From contig DASTKT010000096.1 in NCBI GenBank assembly GCA_035715725.1, positions 1 to 64,000 on the forward strand: a stretch of 64,000 nt of DNA. Reading direction: 5' to 3'. This document shows positions 35,161 through 42,238 of this stretch, one piece after another. The position numbers and the translations under genes are program-made. Each line of letters opens with the position of its first letter. Position 1 is the first letter of the stretch. A model generated the notes under the pieces. The model was not told the DNA's origin and searched no databases. It was given only the letters and a program-made list of their open reading frames with translations. Source of the DNA: JADGGV01 sp035715725. Lineage in GTDB: Bacteria; Gemmatimonadota; Gemmatimonadetes; Longimicrobiales; RSA9.

Positions 35161-37065
35161 CTAGAGCTCGATGTGCGCCCCGAGCTCGACCACCCGATTC
35201 GGCGGGATCCGGAAGTAATCCGTCGCGCTCCTCGCGTTCCTCGACATGAGCGCGAAGAGGCGCTTGCGCCAGCGCGCCATGCCCGGCCGCTTCGTGGTCA
35301 GCAGCGTCTCGCGGCCGAGGTAGAACGTGGTCGTGCCGAGCTTGAACGTCAGTCCGCCCTGCCCGGCCGCCGCGGCCAGGACGTCCGGGATGTTCGGGTC
35401 TTCCATGAAGCCGTACCGGGCGACCACGCGGAAGATTCCCTCGCCGAGCGCCTCCACGGAGAGCCAGTCCTCCTGCGGCACTACCGGGATCTCCTCCGTC
35501 ACCACCGACAGCAGCACCACCTGTTCGTGCAGCACCTTGTTGTGCTTCAGGTGGTGCAGCATGACCGGCGGCACACCGTCCGCGTTGCGAGTCATGAACA
35601 CCGCGAGTCCCGGCACCCGGACCGGATGCCGCTCCGCGATGTCGTGCAGGAAGATGTCGAGCGGCAGGCTCCGCATCCCGAAGCTCTCCGCCAGAAGGCT
35701 GCGGCCTCGCTTCCAGGTCGCCATCAACGTGAACACGACGGCGGCGACGGCCAGCGGGAACCAGCCGCCGTCGCTGACCTTGATGATGTTCGCGCCGAAG
35801 AAGGACAGATCCATGAAGAGGAAGAACGTCGTGAGCAGCCCGGCCACCACCCCCTTCCACCGCCACAGCTCCCGCTCGACGACGAACAGCAGGATGGTGG
35901 TGATCACCATCGTCGTCGTGACGGCGACGCCGTACGCCGCGGCCAGGTTCGTCGACGAGCCGAAGCCGAGGACGAGCCCGATACACGCCACCATGAGCAC
36001 CCAGTTGATCCCCGGAATGTAGATTTGCCCGATCTCCCGCTCGCTCGTGTGGTCCACCTCGACGCGCGGCGAGTACCCGAGCTGTACCGCCTGCCGCGTC
36101 AACGAGAAGGCGCCCGAGATCACGGCCTGGGATGCGATGATGGCCGCGGCCGTGGCCAGCCCCACGAGCGGGAGCAGCGCCCAGGTGGGCGCCAGGCGGA
36201 AGAAGGGGTTCTCGGCGGCGTCCGGAGCGCGCATGAGCAGCGCGCCCTGGCCGAAGTAGTTGATGAGCAGCGCCGGCAGGACCATCCCGAACCAGGCGAG
36301 GCGGATCGGCCGGCGGCCGAAATGTCCCATGTCCGCGTATAGCGCCTCGCCGCCGGTCACGACCAGGAAGACGTCGCCGAGCACCAGGAAGCCGGCCAGG
36401 CGGTTCCGCACGAAGAACTCCACCGCGTAGTACGGATTGATCCCCGCCAGCACGCCGGGTGCGCGCATGATGGCCGCCACGCCCAACAGCGCGATGACGA
36501 CGAACCATACCGTCATCACCGGGCCGAAGACGGCGCCGATGCCCGCGGTCCCGCGCCGCTGCACCACGAACAGCAGGACCAGGATCGCGATCGTGATCGG
36601 GATGACGTATGGCTGGAAGAACGGCGTGGCGATGTTGAGCCCCTCCACGGCGCTCAGCACCGTGATCGCCGGCGTGATCATGCCGTCGCCGTAGAGGAGC
36701 GCCGCGCCGAAAAGGCCGAGGGCCATCAGGAAGAGGTGCCCGCCCCGTCCGCGCACGGTGTGCCGCCGCGGGCCGAGCAGCGCCATCAGGGCGAGGATCC
36801 CACCCTCGCCCCGGTTGTCCGCGCGCATCACGATCAGCAGGTATTTGACCGTGATGATCAGGACGAGGGCCCAGAAGATGAGCGAGAGAACGCCGAGGAC
36901 GTTGTCCGGCGTCGTCGCCACCCGGTGCGTCCCGTGGAACGCCTCGCGCACGGCGTAGAGCGGGCTGGTCCCGATGTCGCCGTATACGACGCCCAGCGCG
37001 CCGAGGGCGAGGAATGCCAGGTAGCGGCCTCGCGGCGCGGCTCCGTGGCCATGTGCTTCGGACAA
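35161..37065 (-). CDS. kup: KUP-family potassium transporter
   Basis: 634 residues, KUP length. The first helices carry ALGVVYGDIGTSPLYAVREA and the block YGDGMITPAITVLSAVEGL, both diagnostic of KUP/HAK transporters. About 12 helices are followed by a cytosolic tail of about 170 residues. It takes up potassium by proton symport. The TTG start at 37065, with AGGAA upstream, gives a family-like N-terminus; the open frame reaches 37113. A separate transcript is likely. Confidence 0.93.
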   Translation of the reverse strand: MSEAHGHGAAPRGRYLAFLALGALGVVYGDIGTSPLYAVREAFHGTHRVATTPDNVLGVLSLIFWALVLIITVKYLLIVMRADNRGEGGILALMALLGPRRHTVRGRGGHLFLMALGLFGAALLYGDGMITPAITVLSAVEGLNIATPFFQPYVIPITIAILVLLFVVQRRGTAGIGAVFGPVMTVWFVVIALLGVAAIMRAPGVLAGINPYYAVEFFVRNRLAGFLVLGDVFLVVTGGEALYADMGHFGRRPIRLAWFGMVLPALLINYFGQGALLMRAPDAAENPFFRLAPTWALLPLVGLATAAAIIASQAVISGAFSLTRQAVQLGYSPRVEVDHTSEREIGQIYIPGINWVLMVACIGLVLGFGSSTNLAAAYGVAVTTTMVITTILLFVVERELWRWKGVVAGLLTTFFLFMDLSFFGANIIKVSDGGWFPLAVAAVVFTLMATWKRGRSLLAESFGMRSLPLDIFLHDIAERHPVRVPGLAVFMTRNADGVPPVMLHHLKHNKVLHEQVVLLSVVTEEIPVVPQEDWLSVEALGEGIFRVVARYGFMEDPNIPDVLAAAAGQGGLTFKLGTTTFYLGRETLLTTKRPGMARWRKRLFALMSRNARSATDYFRIPPNRVVELGAHIEL

Positions 37066-37220
37066 CGTACTGTTCCTAGCTCCCAGGTGCGACGACCGTC
37101 GAGCGCACGACACCCGACAATGGGCTCGATCCGTGTGCGAGATCGCTGCTGTGATACGACGGGGGGTGCGCTCCTGTCAATCCGCGCCGAGCGGCGGAGC
37201 ATGCCGGCGGGCCCGGCGGC

Positions 37221-38078
37221 TCAGAAGCTGAAGCTCACATCGTAGTTGATGGCGATCGGACGGTTGGACGCGTCGCGCGCGGGGCGGAAGCGCCAGCCGA
37301 GAGCCGTCTCGCGCAGAGAGCGGTCGTAGCCCCGATCGCCGGTCGACGGCATCAGCTCGACCTGGCGGACCACGCCGGTCGCGTCGATGGCGACCCGGAC
37401 GACGATGGTCCGCCCCTTCAGGTTTCCCGGTGCGGGCGTGGGCGGCAGGAGCAGGAACTCCGGCGAAGGGGCGAGGATACGGCCGCCGCCGCTGCCGTTG
37501 CCCACCCCCGTGCCATTTCCCGTTCCCTCTCCGCCGCCGCTCCCGCCACCCGAGCCCGGGCCGGTGCCTGGGCCCGTTCCGCTCCCTGTCCCGCTGCCGC
37601 TCCCCGTCCCGGCGCCGGACACCTCGACCGGCGCGGGCGCGCCCAGGACCGCCTTCGGCGCCACGATCGAGAGGTCCGACGGCAGCGGCATCGGCAGCCG
37701 CGTCGGGTTCGTGACGGCGCGGATGATCATCGGCGTGACGTCGCGGAGCGGTGGCGCCTCGGGCACCGGCGCGGGCCGCGGCGCCGGCGCCGCGGCGGCG
37801 GGAGCCACGAGCTCGACGTAGTGGACGTCCTCCCCGCCGCCCCCGCCCCCGCCCGCGGCGCCGGCCGCGCGCCCCGTGCCGACTCCCGCGTCCGTGGCGG
37901 TCAGCGCGAGGTGGGCGCGTCCGAGCCAGACGAACAGCACCAGCGAGGCGTGCAACGCCAGCGAGACCAGCAGGCTCGGCACATCCTCCGACTGCCGGGA
38001 CTTCGGTGCGCTCGAGAAGAGGTGTTCGAGAAGCCGGGGCTGAGCCTCCAGCACCCGGCCAGGGGTCGTCTCGCTCAT
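37221..38078 (-). CDS. TonB-like protein with Gly-rich linker
   Basis: 285 residues. One membrane helix lies at about 35-52 (LLVSLALHASLVLFVWLG). The linker is peculiar: a run of seven Gly near residue 80, and about 45 residues (160-210) made of Gly with Thr, Ser, Pro and Asn. The C-terminal TonB domain (about 220-285) has GRTIVVRVAIDATGVVRQVE and LGWRFRPARDASNRP. It should couple inner-membrane energy to an outer-membrane receptor, though a Gly linker instead of Pro is unusual. It is the last gene after exbD, behind a hairpin. Confidence 0.8.
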   Translation of the reverse strand: MSETTPGRVLEAQPRLLEHLFSSAPKSRQSEDVPSLLVSLALHASLVLFVWLGRAHLALTATDAGVGTGRAAGAAGGGGGGGEDVHYVELVAPAAAAPAPRPAPVPEAPPLRDVTPMIIRAVTNPTRLPMPLPSDLSIVAPKAVLGAPAPVEVSGAGTGSGSGTGSGTGPGTGPGSGGGSGGGEGTGNGTGVGNGSGGGRILAPSPEFLLLPPTPAPGNLKGRTIVVRVAIDATGVVRQVELMPSTGDRGYDRSLRETALGWRFRPARDASNRPIAINYDVSFSF

Positions 38079-38135
38079 GGTCGAATGGTACCGCGCAGCC
38101 TGGCAGGAGGTCCATGCCACCGGGGCGGGATGCGA

Positions 38136-38168
38136 AGCGGCCCGGACGCCAGGGGCGCCCGGGCCGCT
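38136..38168 (-). terminator. Hairpin between exbD and tonB-like gene
   Basis: AGCGGCCCGG (38136-38145) pairs with CCGGGCCGCT (38159-38168), with a partly paired G/C-rich loop. It lies 20 bases past the exbD stop and may terminate or attenuate transcription before the second tonB-like gene. There is no T-tract. Confidence 0.5.
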
Positions 38169-38187
38169 CGACCGACGATCGCCCGGC

Positions 38188-38616
38188 TCAGGCGCCGCCC
38201 GGTGCGGTCATGGGCTGCATCACCGCGCCGAGCACCTTCACCCCGGCGCCACGCGCTGCATCCATCGCGCCGATGACGTCCTGGTACACCACGTTATCGT
38301 CCGCCTTGACGAACAGCACCTTGTCCGGCCGCCCCGTGTAGAGCGTGCGCAGGAAGCTCTCCAGCTCGCCCTTCGCGACCGGTTTCGTGTTCACCTTGAG
38401 GCCGCCATCCGGGCCGATCTCCAGCACGATCTGCGTGTTGTTCGGATTCGACGGCTGGTTCGGCTTGTCCACCGGAAGCTGGACATCGATCGACTTCTGC
38501 AGCAGCGGCTGCGCGATCATGAAGATCACCAGCAGCACCAGCAGCACGTCGATCATCGGGGTCATGTTGATGTCGGCGACCTCCGACCGCCCCGTCTTCC
38601 CCATCGAAATGCCCAT
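38188..38616 (-). CDS. exbD: ExbD/TolR-family protein (second)
   Basis: 142 residues. The N-terminal membrane helix contains the ExbD block VADINMTPMIDVLLVLLVIFM with the proton-path Asp. The periplasmic part ends DKVLFVKADDNVVYQDVIGA, typical of ExbD/TolR. With ExbB it converts the proton gradient into TonB movement. GAGGAG precedes the ATG. It is the second of two tandem exbD genes. Confidence 0.93.
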   Translation of the reverse strand: MGISMGKTGRSEVADINMTPMIDVLLVLLVIFMIAQPLLQKSIDVQLPVDKPNQPSNPNNTQIVLEIGPDGGLKVNTKPVAKGELESFLRTLYTGRPDKVLFVKADDNVVYQDVIGAMDAARGAGVKVLGAVMQPMTAPGGA

Positions 38617-38666
38617 GCGGCATCTCCTCTTCGTCTGGGCTCTCCAACCGACTCACGCCACGGACC

Positions 38667-38695
38667 GCGGGGCGCCGGGCTCGCCGGCGCCCCGC
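38667..38695 (-). terminator. Intra-operon hairpin between exbD copies
   Basis: GCGGGGCGCCGG pairs with CCGGCGCCCCGC around loop GCTCG. It lies 12 bases past the first exbD stop with no T-run. It may stabilise or partly terminate the exbB-exbD message. Confidence 0.45.
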
Positions 38696-38706
38696 CCGAC
38701 GCGAAC

Positions 38707-39204
38707 TTACTCCTGAACGGTCTCGTCCGGCTTGGTGCCGGGCTTCTGCTCGGTCACGGCCGCCAGCACACGCGCTCCCGACTGACGCGCCAGGTCCATC
38801 GCGTGGAGGATCGTGCCGTACTTCAGCGTCTGGTCCGCCTTCACGAAGAGGACCTTGTCCTGCGGATGCTTCTGGAACTCCTGCGTCAGCATGTTCCGCA
38901 GGATCGCATCGCAGCTCGCCACGCCCGCCGGCGTCGCCACGTCCTTCGCCCGGCAGCCGGGGATCGTCTTCTTGTTCAGGTAGTACGCGCCGTACCGGTC
39001 GATGCCGATGACCGTGCGGTCGTCCTTCTCCGGCCGCGCCTTCAGGTGAGCACCTTCCGGCAGCTTAGCCTGGAAACCGGCCGCGATGGCGGGCGTGACC
39101 ACCATGAAGATGATGAGGAGCACGAGCATGACGTCCACCATCGGCGTCACGTTGATGTCGCCCATCACGTTGGTGTCCGTTACATCGTGCGAGGCCATCG
39201 CCAT
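38707..39204 (-). CDS. exbD: ExbD/TolR-family protein (first)
   Basis: 165 residues. The membrane helix block is GDINVTPMVDVMLVLLIIFM; the periplasmic domain has DKVLFVKADQTLKYGTILHA. It is longer than the second copy through an insert with two Cys (IPGCRAKD, VASCDAIL), possibly a disulfide, seen in some phyla outside the Proteobacteria. It starts after GAGGAGG and lies 17 bases behind exbB. Confidence 0.92.
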   Translation of the reverse strand: MAMASHDVTDTNVMGDINVTPMVDVMLVLLIIFMVVTPAIAAGFQAKLPEGAHLKARPEKDDRTVIGIDRYGAYYLNKKTIPGCRAKDVATPAGVASCDAILRNMLTQEFQKHPQDKVLFVKADQTLKYGTILHAMDLARQSGARVLAAVTEQKPGTKPDETVQE

Positions 39205-39221
39205 GGGACGCCTCCTCTACC

Positions 39222-39983
39222 TCAGGACATCCGCGACCGCGCCATCGCGGCCGGATCGTTCGCGGAATCCATCAGCGTGGTGATCGACTCGCTCGCCTTG
39301 CCCACCGACTGGTGCAGCCGGGCCTCGTAGCGGAGCAGGAAGTCCACGAACTCCTTCGTGGCGTACGTGATCTCCATCGAGATGTAGTCGATCCGGTTGA
39401 TGAAGTAGTTGTAGAGCCACACACCCGGGATCGCCACGAGGAGACCGAACGCCGTCGTGATGAGCGCCTCGGCGATACCGGCCGAGATCGCCGCCAGCCC
39501 GCCGGAGCCCGAGACCGCCATCCCGGTGAACGCGTTCACGACGCCCATCGTCGTGCCGAGCAGCCCGACGAACGGGGCCGTCGCGCCGACCGTGGCCAGC
39601 ACGCCGAGCCCGCGCCGGAACTTGGAGAGCTGCTCGAGCGTGTTCAGGTCGATCATACGCTGCACGGACGCGATCTCGGCGGCCGAGAGGTCATGGTCCT
39701 CCGAGTGGAACGTCAGGCTCGGGAAGACGCGGCGGAACACGGCGGCGAGGTGGCTCCGCTGGTTCGCCTCGACCAGCCGCTCGGCCTCAGCGAAGTCCTC
39801 GTTCGTGAGCGCCTCGGAGAATGCGCCCGAAAAGCGGAGCGTCGCGCCGCGCGAGCGCCGCAGCATGATGAGCTTCCGGATCGTGATGGTCGCCACGATG
39901 ATCGACATGAAGAGCAGAATGAAGACGATGCCGCGGGCGAACCACCCCATCGTTCCCCAGAGCTCGATCAGAGAAATTCCCAT
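39222..39983 (-). CDS. exbB: ExbB/TolQ/MotA-family proton channel
   Basis: 253 residues. It has three membrane helices (about 15-37, 125-150 and 165-190) and a cytosolic loop, as in ExbB. The channel signature GLLGTTMGVVNAFTGMA and the following EALITTAFGLLVAIPGVWLYNY block are clear. It forms the proton-conducting stator with the ExbD proteins encoded next. Confidence 0.94.
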   Translation of the reverse strand: MGISLIELWGTMGWFARGIVFILLFMSIIVATITIRKLIMLRRSRGATLRFSGAFSEALTNEDFAEAERLVEANQRSHLAAVFRRVFPSLTFHSEDHDLSAAEIASVQRMIDLNTLEQLSKFRRGLGVLATVGATAPFVGLLGTTMGVVNAFTGMAVSGSGGLAAISAGIAEALITTAFGLLVAIPGVWLYNYFINRIDYISMEITYATKEFVDFLLRYEARLHQSVGKASESITTLMDSANDPAAMARSRMS

Positions 39984-40097
39984 TTCTGTGCCCTTTCGAC
40001 GTGTTCAGCTTCCCGCCCGTTTTGCGGAAAGACCCTGTTGAGAACTGGCCCGGTCGTCCTCGCCGCATGCCCCCCGGCCCGCGGCGCCGGGCGGGAA

Positions 40098-40895
40098 TCA
40101 CTGCGTCTTGAAGACGATGGGTAGCTGGATCCAGACCTTGACCTTCTGGTCCCGGTTGAGCGCCGGCGTGAACTTCATGATCTCGCCGACCTTCTGGGCC
40201 GCGGCGTCGAGCGCCTCGTGCCCACTGCCCTCCTTGACCTGGGTCTTGATGACCTCACCCGACTCGTCGATGAGGGCCCAGATCAGGACCGTTCCACCCA
40301 CGCCAGCATCGCGCAGCAACGGCGGATAGTTCCGCTGCAGGGCTCGCGCGACCTCGTCGCGGTTCTTCAGTTCGGGCTTGACCGTGTAGGGTGTGAACGT
40401 CGGCGCGGCGGTCACGTCCTCGACGGTCACGACCCTCGTGCTGTTCGGGTTGCCGTTCGCCTTGCCGCCCTCGGTGCCCTCACCGCTGAAGTCGGCCTCG
40501 TTGATCACGGGCCCGGCCTTCGGCGGCGGGATGTCCGGCGGAACCACGGTCGGCGGCGCCAGCGTCTGGAACCCCTTGGCCACCTCGACGATCTGCTTCG
40601 GCGGCGGCGGCGCATCGGGCGGGGGCGGCGGGGGCGGCGGGGGCGGCGGGGGCTCGTCCTCCTTGATCTGGATGAGCGTCACCTGCTCCTCGTCCTTCTG
40701 AACTTCCTTGCCGACGGCCATCGTGGCGTAGACCAGCGCCGTGATGATCGCCGCGTGGAACGCCATGGACGTGAACGTCGCGGCGGCGGCGGCCTTCCCC
40801 TCGCGCCGAGGCTTGCTCGCGAGCAGGTTGCCGAACATCTGCTCGCGCGGCGGGTCCGCGCGAGGTGGCGTCGGGGGCGCCGATTCGTTGGCCAT
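40098..40895 (-). CDS. tonB: TonB energy transducer
   Basis: 265 residues. A membrane helix at about 43-62 is followed by an acidic/Pro-rich linker with a run of twelve Pro near residue 85, as in classical TonB. The C-terminal TonB domain (about 180-265) has RNYPPLLRDAGVGGTVLIWA and KFTPALNRDQKVKVWIQLPI. The C-terminal domain contacts TonB boxes of outer-membrane receptors. It is the first large gene of the tonB-exbB-exbD-exbD unit. Confidence 0.93.
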   Translation of the reverse strand: MANESAPPTPPRADPPREQMFGNLLASKPRREGKAAAAATFTSMAFHAAIITALVYATMAVGKEVQKDEEQVTLIQIKEDEPPPPPPPPPPPPDAPPPPKQIVEVAKGFQTLAPPTVVPPDIPPPKAGPVINEADFSGEGTEGGKANGNPNSTRVVTVEDVTAAPTFTPYTVKPELKNRDEVARALQRNYPPLLRDAGVGGTVLIWALIDESGEVIKTQVKEGSGHEALDAAAQKVGEIMKFTPALNRDQKVKVWIQLPIVFKTQ

Positions 40896-41040
40896 TCTGT
40901 CACCTACCTGGTTAGGTTCCGCCCGAATGCAAATCCAACCCGGGGCGTCCGCTGCCGGACCCCCAGAGAACGTCGTACGTGAGTCTCACCGATGGTTGGT
41001 CCCGCAACTGCTTCCTACATCCCAGCGGCAATAACGTCCG

Positions 41041-41193
41041 TCACGCCCGCGTACGACTCCCTCTCCAGACGAGGTAGAGGGACACGGCAAGGAAGATATA
41101 AATGAAGATCGCGGCGGCATCGTGCGGGATGCCACCGACGACTCGGCCGATGCCGGAGCCGTTCTCCTGGACGAGAAGGGCGAGGACCTGCAT
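41041..41193 (-). CDS. 50-residue single-helix membrane peptide
   Basis: The ATG at 41193 follows GGAGG nine bases upstream; a longer frame from 41304 (87 residues) begins with low-complexity sequence and is less likely. The peptide has a polar N-terminus (MQVLALLVQENGSGIGRVVG), a helix (AAAIFIYIFLAVSLYLVW) and a basic end (RGSRTRA). This is the shape of small subunits attached to membrane complexes. It lies 145 bases before tonB in the same direction and is divergent from actA. Confidence 0.65.
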   Translation of the reverse strand: MQVLALLVQENGSGIGRVVGGIPHDAAAIFIYIFLAVSLYLVWRGSRTRA

Positions 41194-41304
41194 TCGTTTA
41201 CGCCTCCAACGCGCGCGGGCCGGCGGCTGACTCCCAGGAGCCGCGGGTCCGCGACCGATCGAGGGCGGTGCCGCAAGAGTTGCACCGCCGAGTCGGTCAT
41301 ACAC

Positions 41305-41328
41305 GAAAAAGGAGGCCTTGCGCCTCCT
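41305..41328 (-). terminator. Intrinsic terminator in the leader
   Basis: On the minus strand AGGAGGC-GCAAG-GCCTCCT is followed by TTTTCG, a compact intrinsic terminator. It lies about 25 bases after the predicted start point of the minus-strand promoter at 41358-41386, so it would end a transcript of roughly 45-50 bases or act as an attenuator. Confidence 0.6.
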
Positions 41329-41357
41329 CCGTGGAATCGAGCCTGGGAGACTTCCGG

Positions 41358-41386
41358 AATGTAGCGGGGGTGAAATTGAGCGTCAA
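41358..41386 (-). promoter_or_regulatory. Sigma-70-like promoter, minus strand
   Basis: TTGACG (41386-41381) and TACATT (41363-41358) are separated by exactly 17 bases. This is an unusually good match for so G/C-rich a genome. It points toward the 50-residue peptide and tonB. Confidence 0.6.
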
Positions 41387-41536
41387 GGGCACATGCCGGC
41401 CGAATCCCGTTGGGGCGCGCCAGGAAGCGGCGGGCCCGGCGGGCGCGTGAACGGGCTCGCGAGGAGGGGGTCCGCGGGGTTGCGTGCACCGTAGGGGAGC
41501 CCCATCTTCCCGCGGCTTTTTACGGGGCGTTCCTGC

Positions 41537-41565
41537 TTGCGTCCGCGGGGATGCGACCGTATGCT
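41537..41565 (+). promoter_or_regulatory. Possible sigma-70 promoter of actA
   Basis: TTGCGT (41537-41542), a 17-base spacer, and TATGCT (41560-41565) lie about 70 bases before the actA start. The match is moderate. Confidence 0.4.
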
Positions 41566-41634
41566 GCGCGCCCGCACGACCCCGCACGGTCGGGGCGCGC
41601 GACCGTATCAGGGTCTTCAGACGCCAGGTACCCG

Positions 41635-42180
41635 ATGGGAAGAACGAAGTGGGCGTTCCTCGGTATCGTCGCCGTGCTGGCGCTGGCCGGCAGCGGGATG
41701 GTGGCCGCGGGGGTCCTCGTGGACTCGGGCGGGTCGGATCAGCCGATCGCGTTCCCGCACGACCTGCATGCGGGGAAAAACCAGATCCCGTGCATGTACT
41801 GCCACTATTCCGCGGATCGGTCGGTGGACGCCGGCATCCCGGCGGTGGCGACGTGTGCGGGGTGCCATCTGCCGGGGTCGAAGGCGGGGGACGCGAGGGC
41901 GGTGGCGATGGTGCGCGCGGACAGCACCGGGGTGAAGCAGCTGGCGGCGTACTGGAAGCGGGCGCTGCCGATTCCGTGGAAGCGGGTCTACAATCTGCCG
42001 GACTACGTGCGCTTCCCGCACATGCGCCACGTGAAGGCGGGGCTGCAGTGCCAGGAGTGCCACGGCCCGGTGCAGGCGATGCGCGTGGTGAAGCTGCAGC
42101 AGCCGCTGCAGATGGGATGGTGCGTGAACTGCCATCGGCAGCGGGGGTCTCGGACCGACTGCTTCGTCTGCCACTACTGA
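41635..42180 (+). CDS. actA: Alternative Complex III subunit A, pentaheme cytochrome c
   Basis: 181 residues. One N-terminal membrane helix (about 7-28) is followed by five CxxCH heme-binding motifs: CMYCH (53), CAGCH (74), CQECH (139), CVNCH (163) and CFVCH (176). This is the standard ActA pentaheme pattern. ActA collects electrons from the iron-sulfur subunit ActB in the periplasm. It is the first gene of the act operon. Confidence 0.95.
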   Translation: MGRTKWAFLGIVAVLALAGSGMVAAGVLVDSGGSDQPIAFPHDLHAGKNQIPCMYCHYSADRSVDAGIPAVATCAGCHLPGSKAGDARAVAMVRADSTGVKQLAAYWKRALPIPWKRVYNLPDYVRFPHMRHVKAGLQCQECHGPVQAMRVVKLQQPLQMGWCVNCHRQRGSRTDCFVCHY

Positions 42181-42238
42181 GGACCGGGCGCCCGTGACAC
42201 GCGAGAGAGAGGCCGGCGCCGCCCCGAAGGAGCGAGGG

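Larger units (their letters stand above)
41194..41634. other. Divergent intergenic region before actA
   Basis: 440 bases. It holds a promoter-like pair on each strand and a minus-strand terminator hairpin (all listed separately). The remainder, about 41387-41536, shows no gene; several open frames cross it without coding character. Confidence 0.6.

Noticed and set aside
33385..36342. 985-residue open frame on the plus strand
   Set aside because: It lies antisense to the permease and kup genes, is rich in Arg, Asp and His, and shows no motif.
37500..37620. CRISPR-like or satellite repeat in the plus-strand GGC/CCC-rich stretch
   Set aside because: It encodes the Gly-rich linker of the TonB-like protein in frame; there are no constant repeats with unique spacers.
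41383..41577. 64-residue minus-strand gene before the act operon
   Set aside because: Its composition is Arg/Pro-rich without a ribosome site, and the promoter-terminator pair lies at its downstream end.
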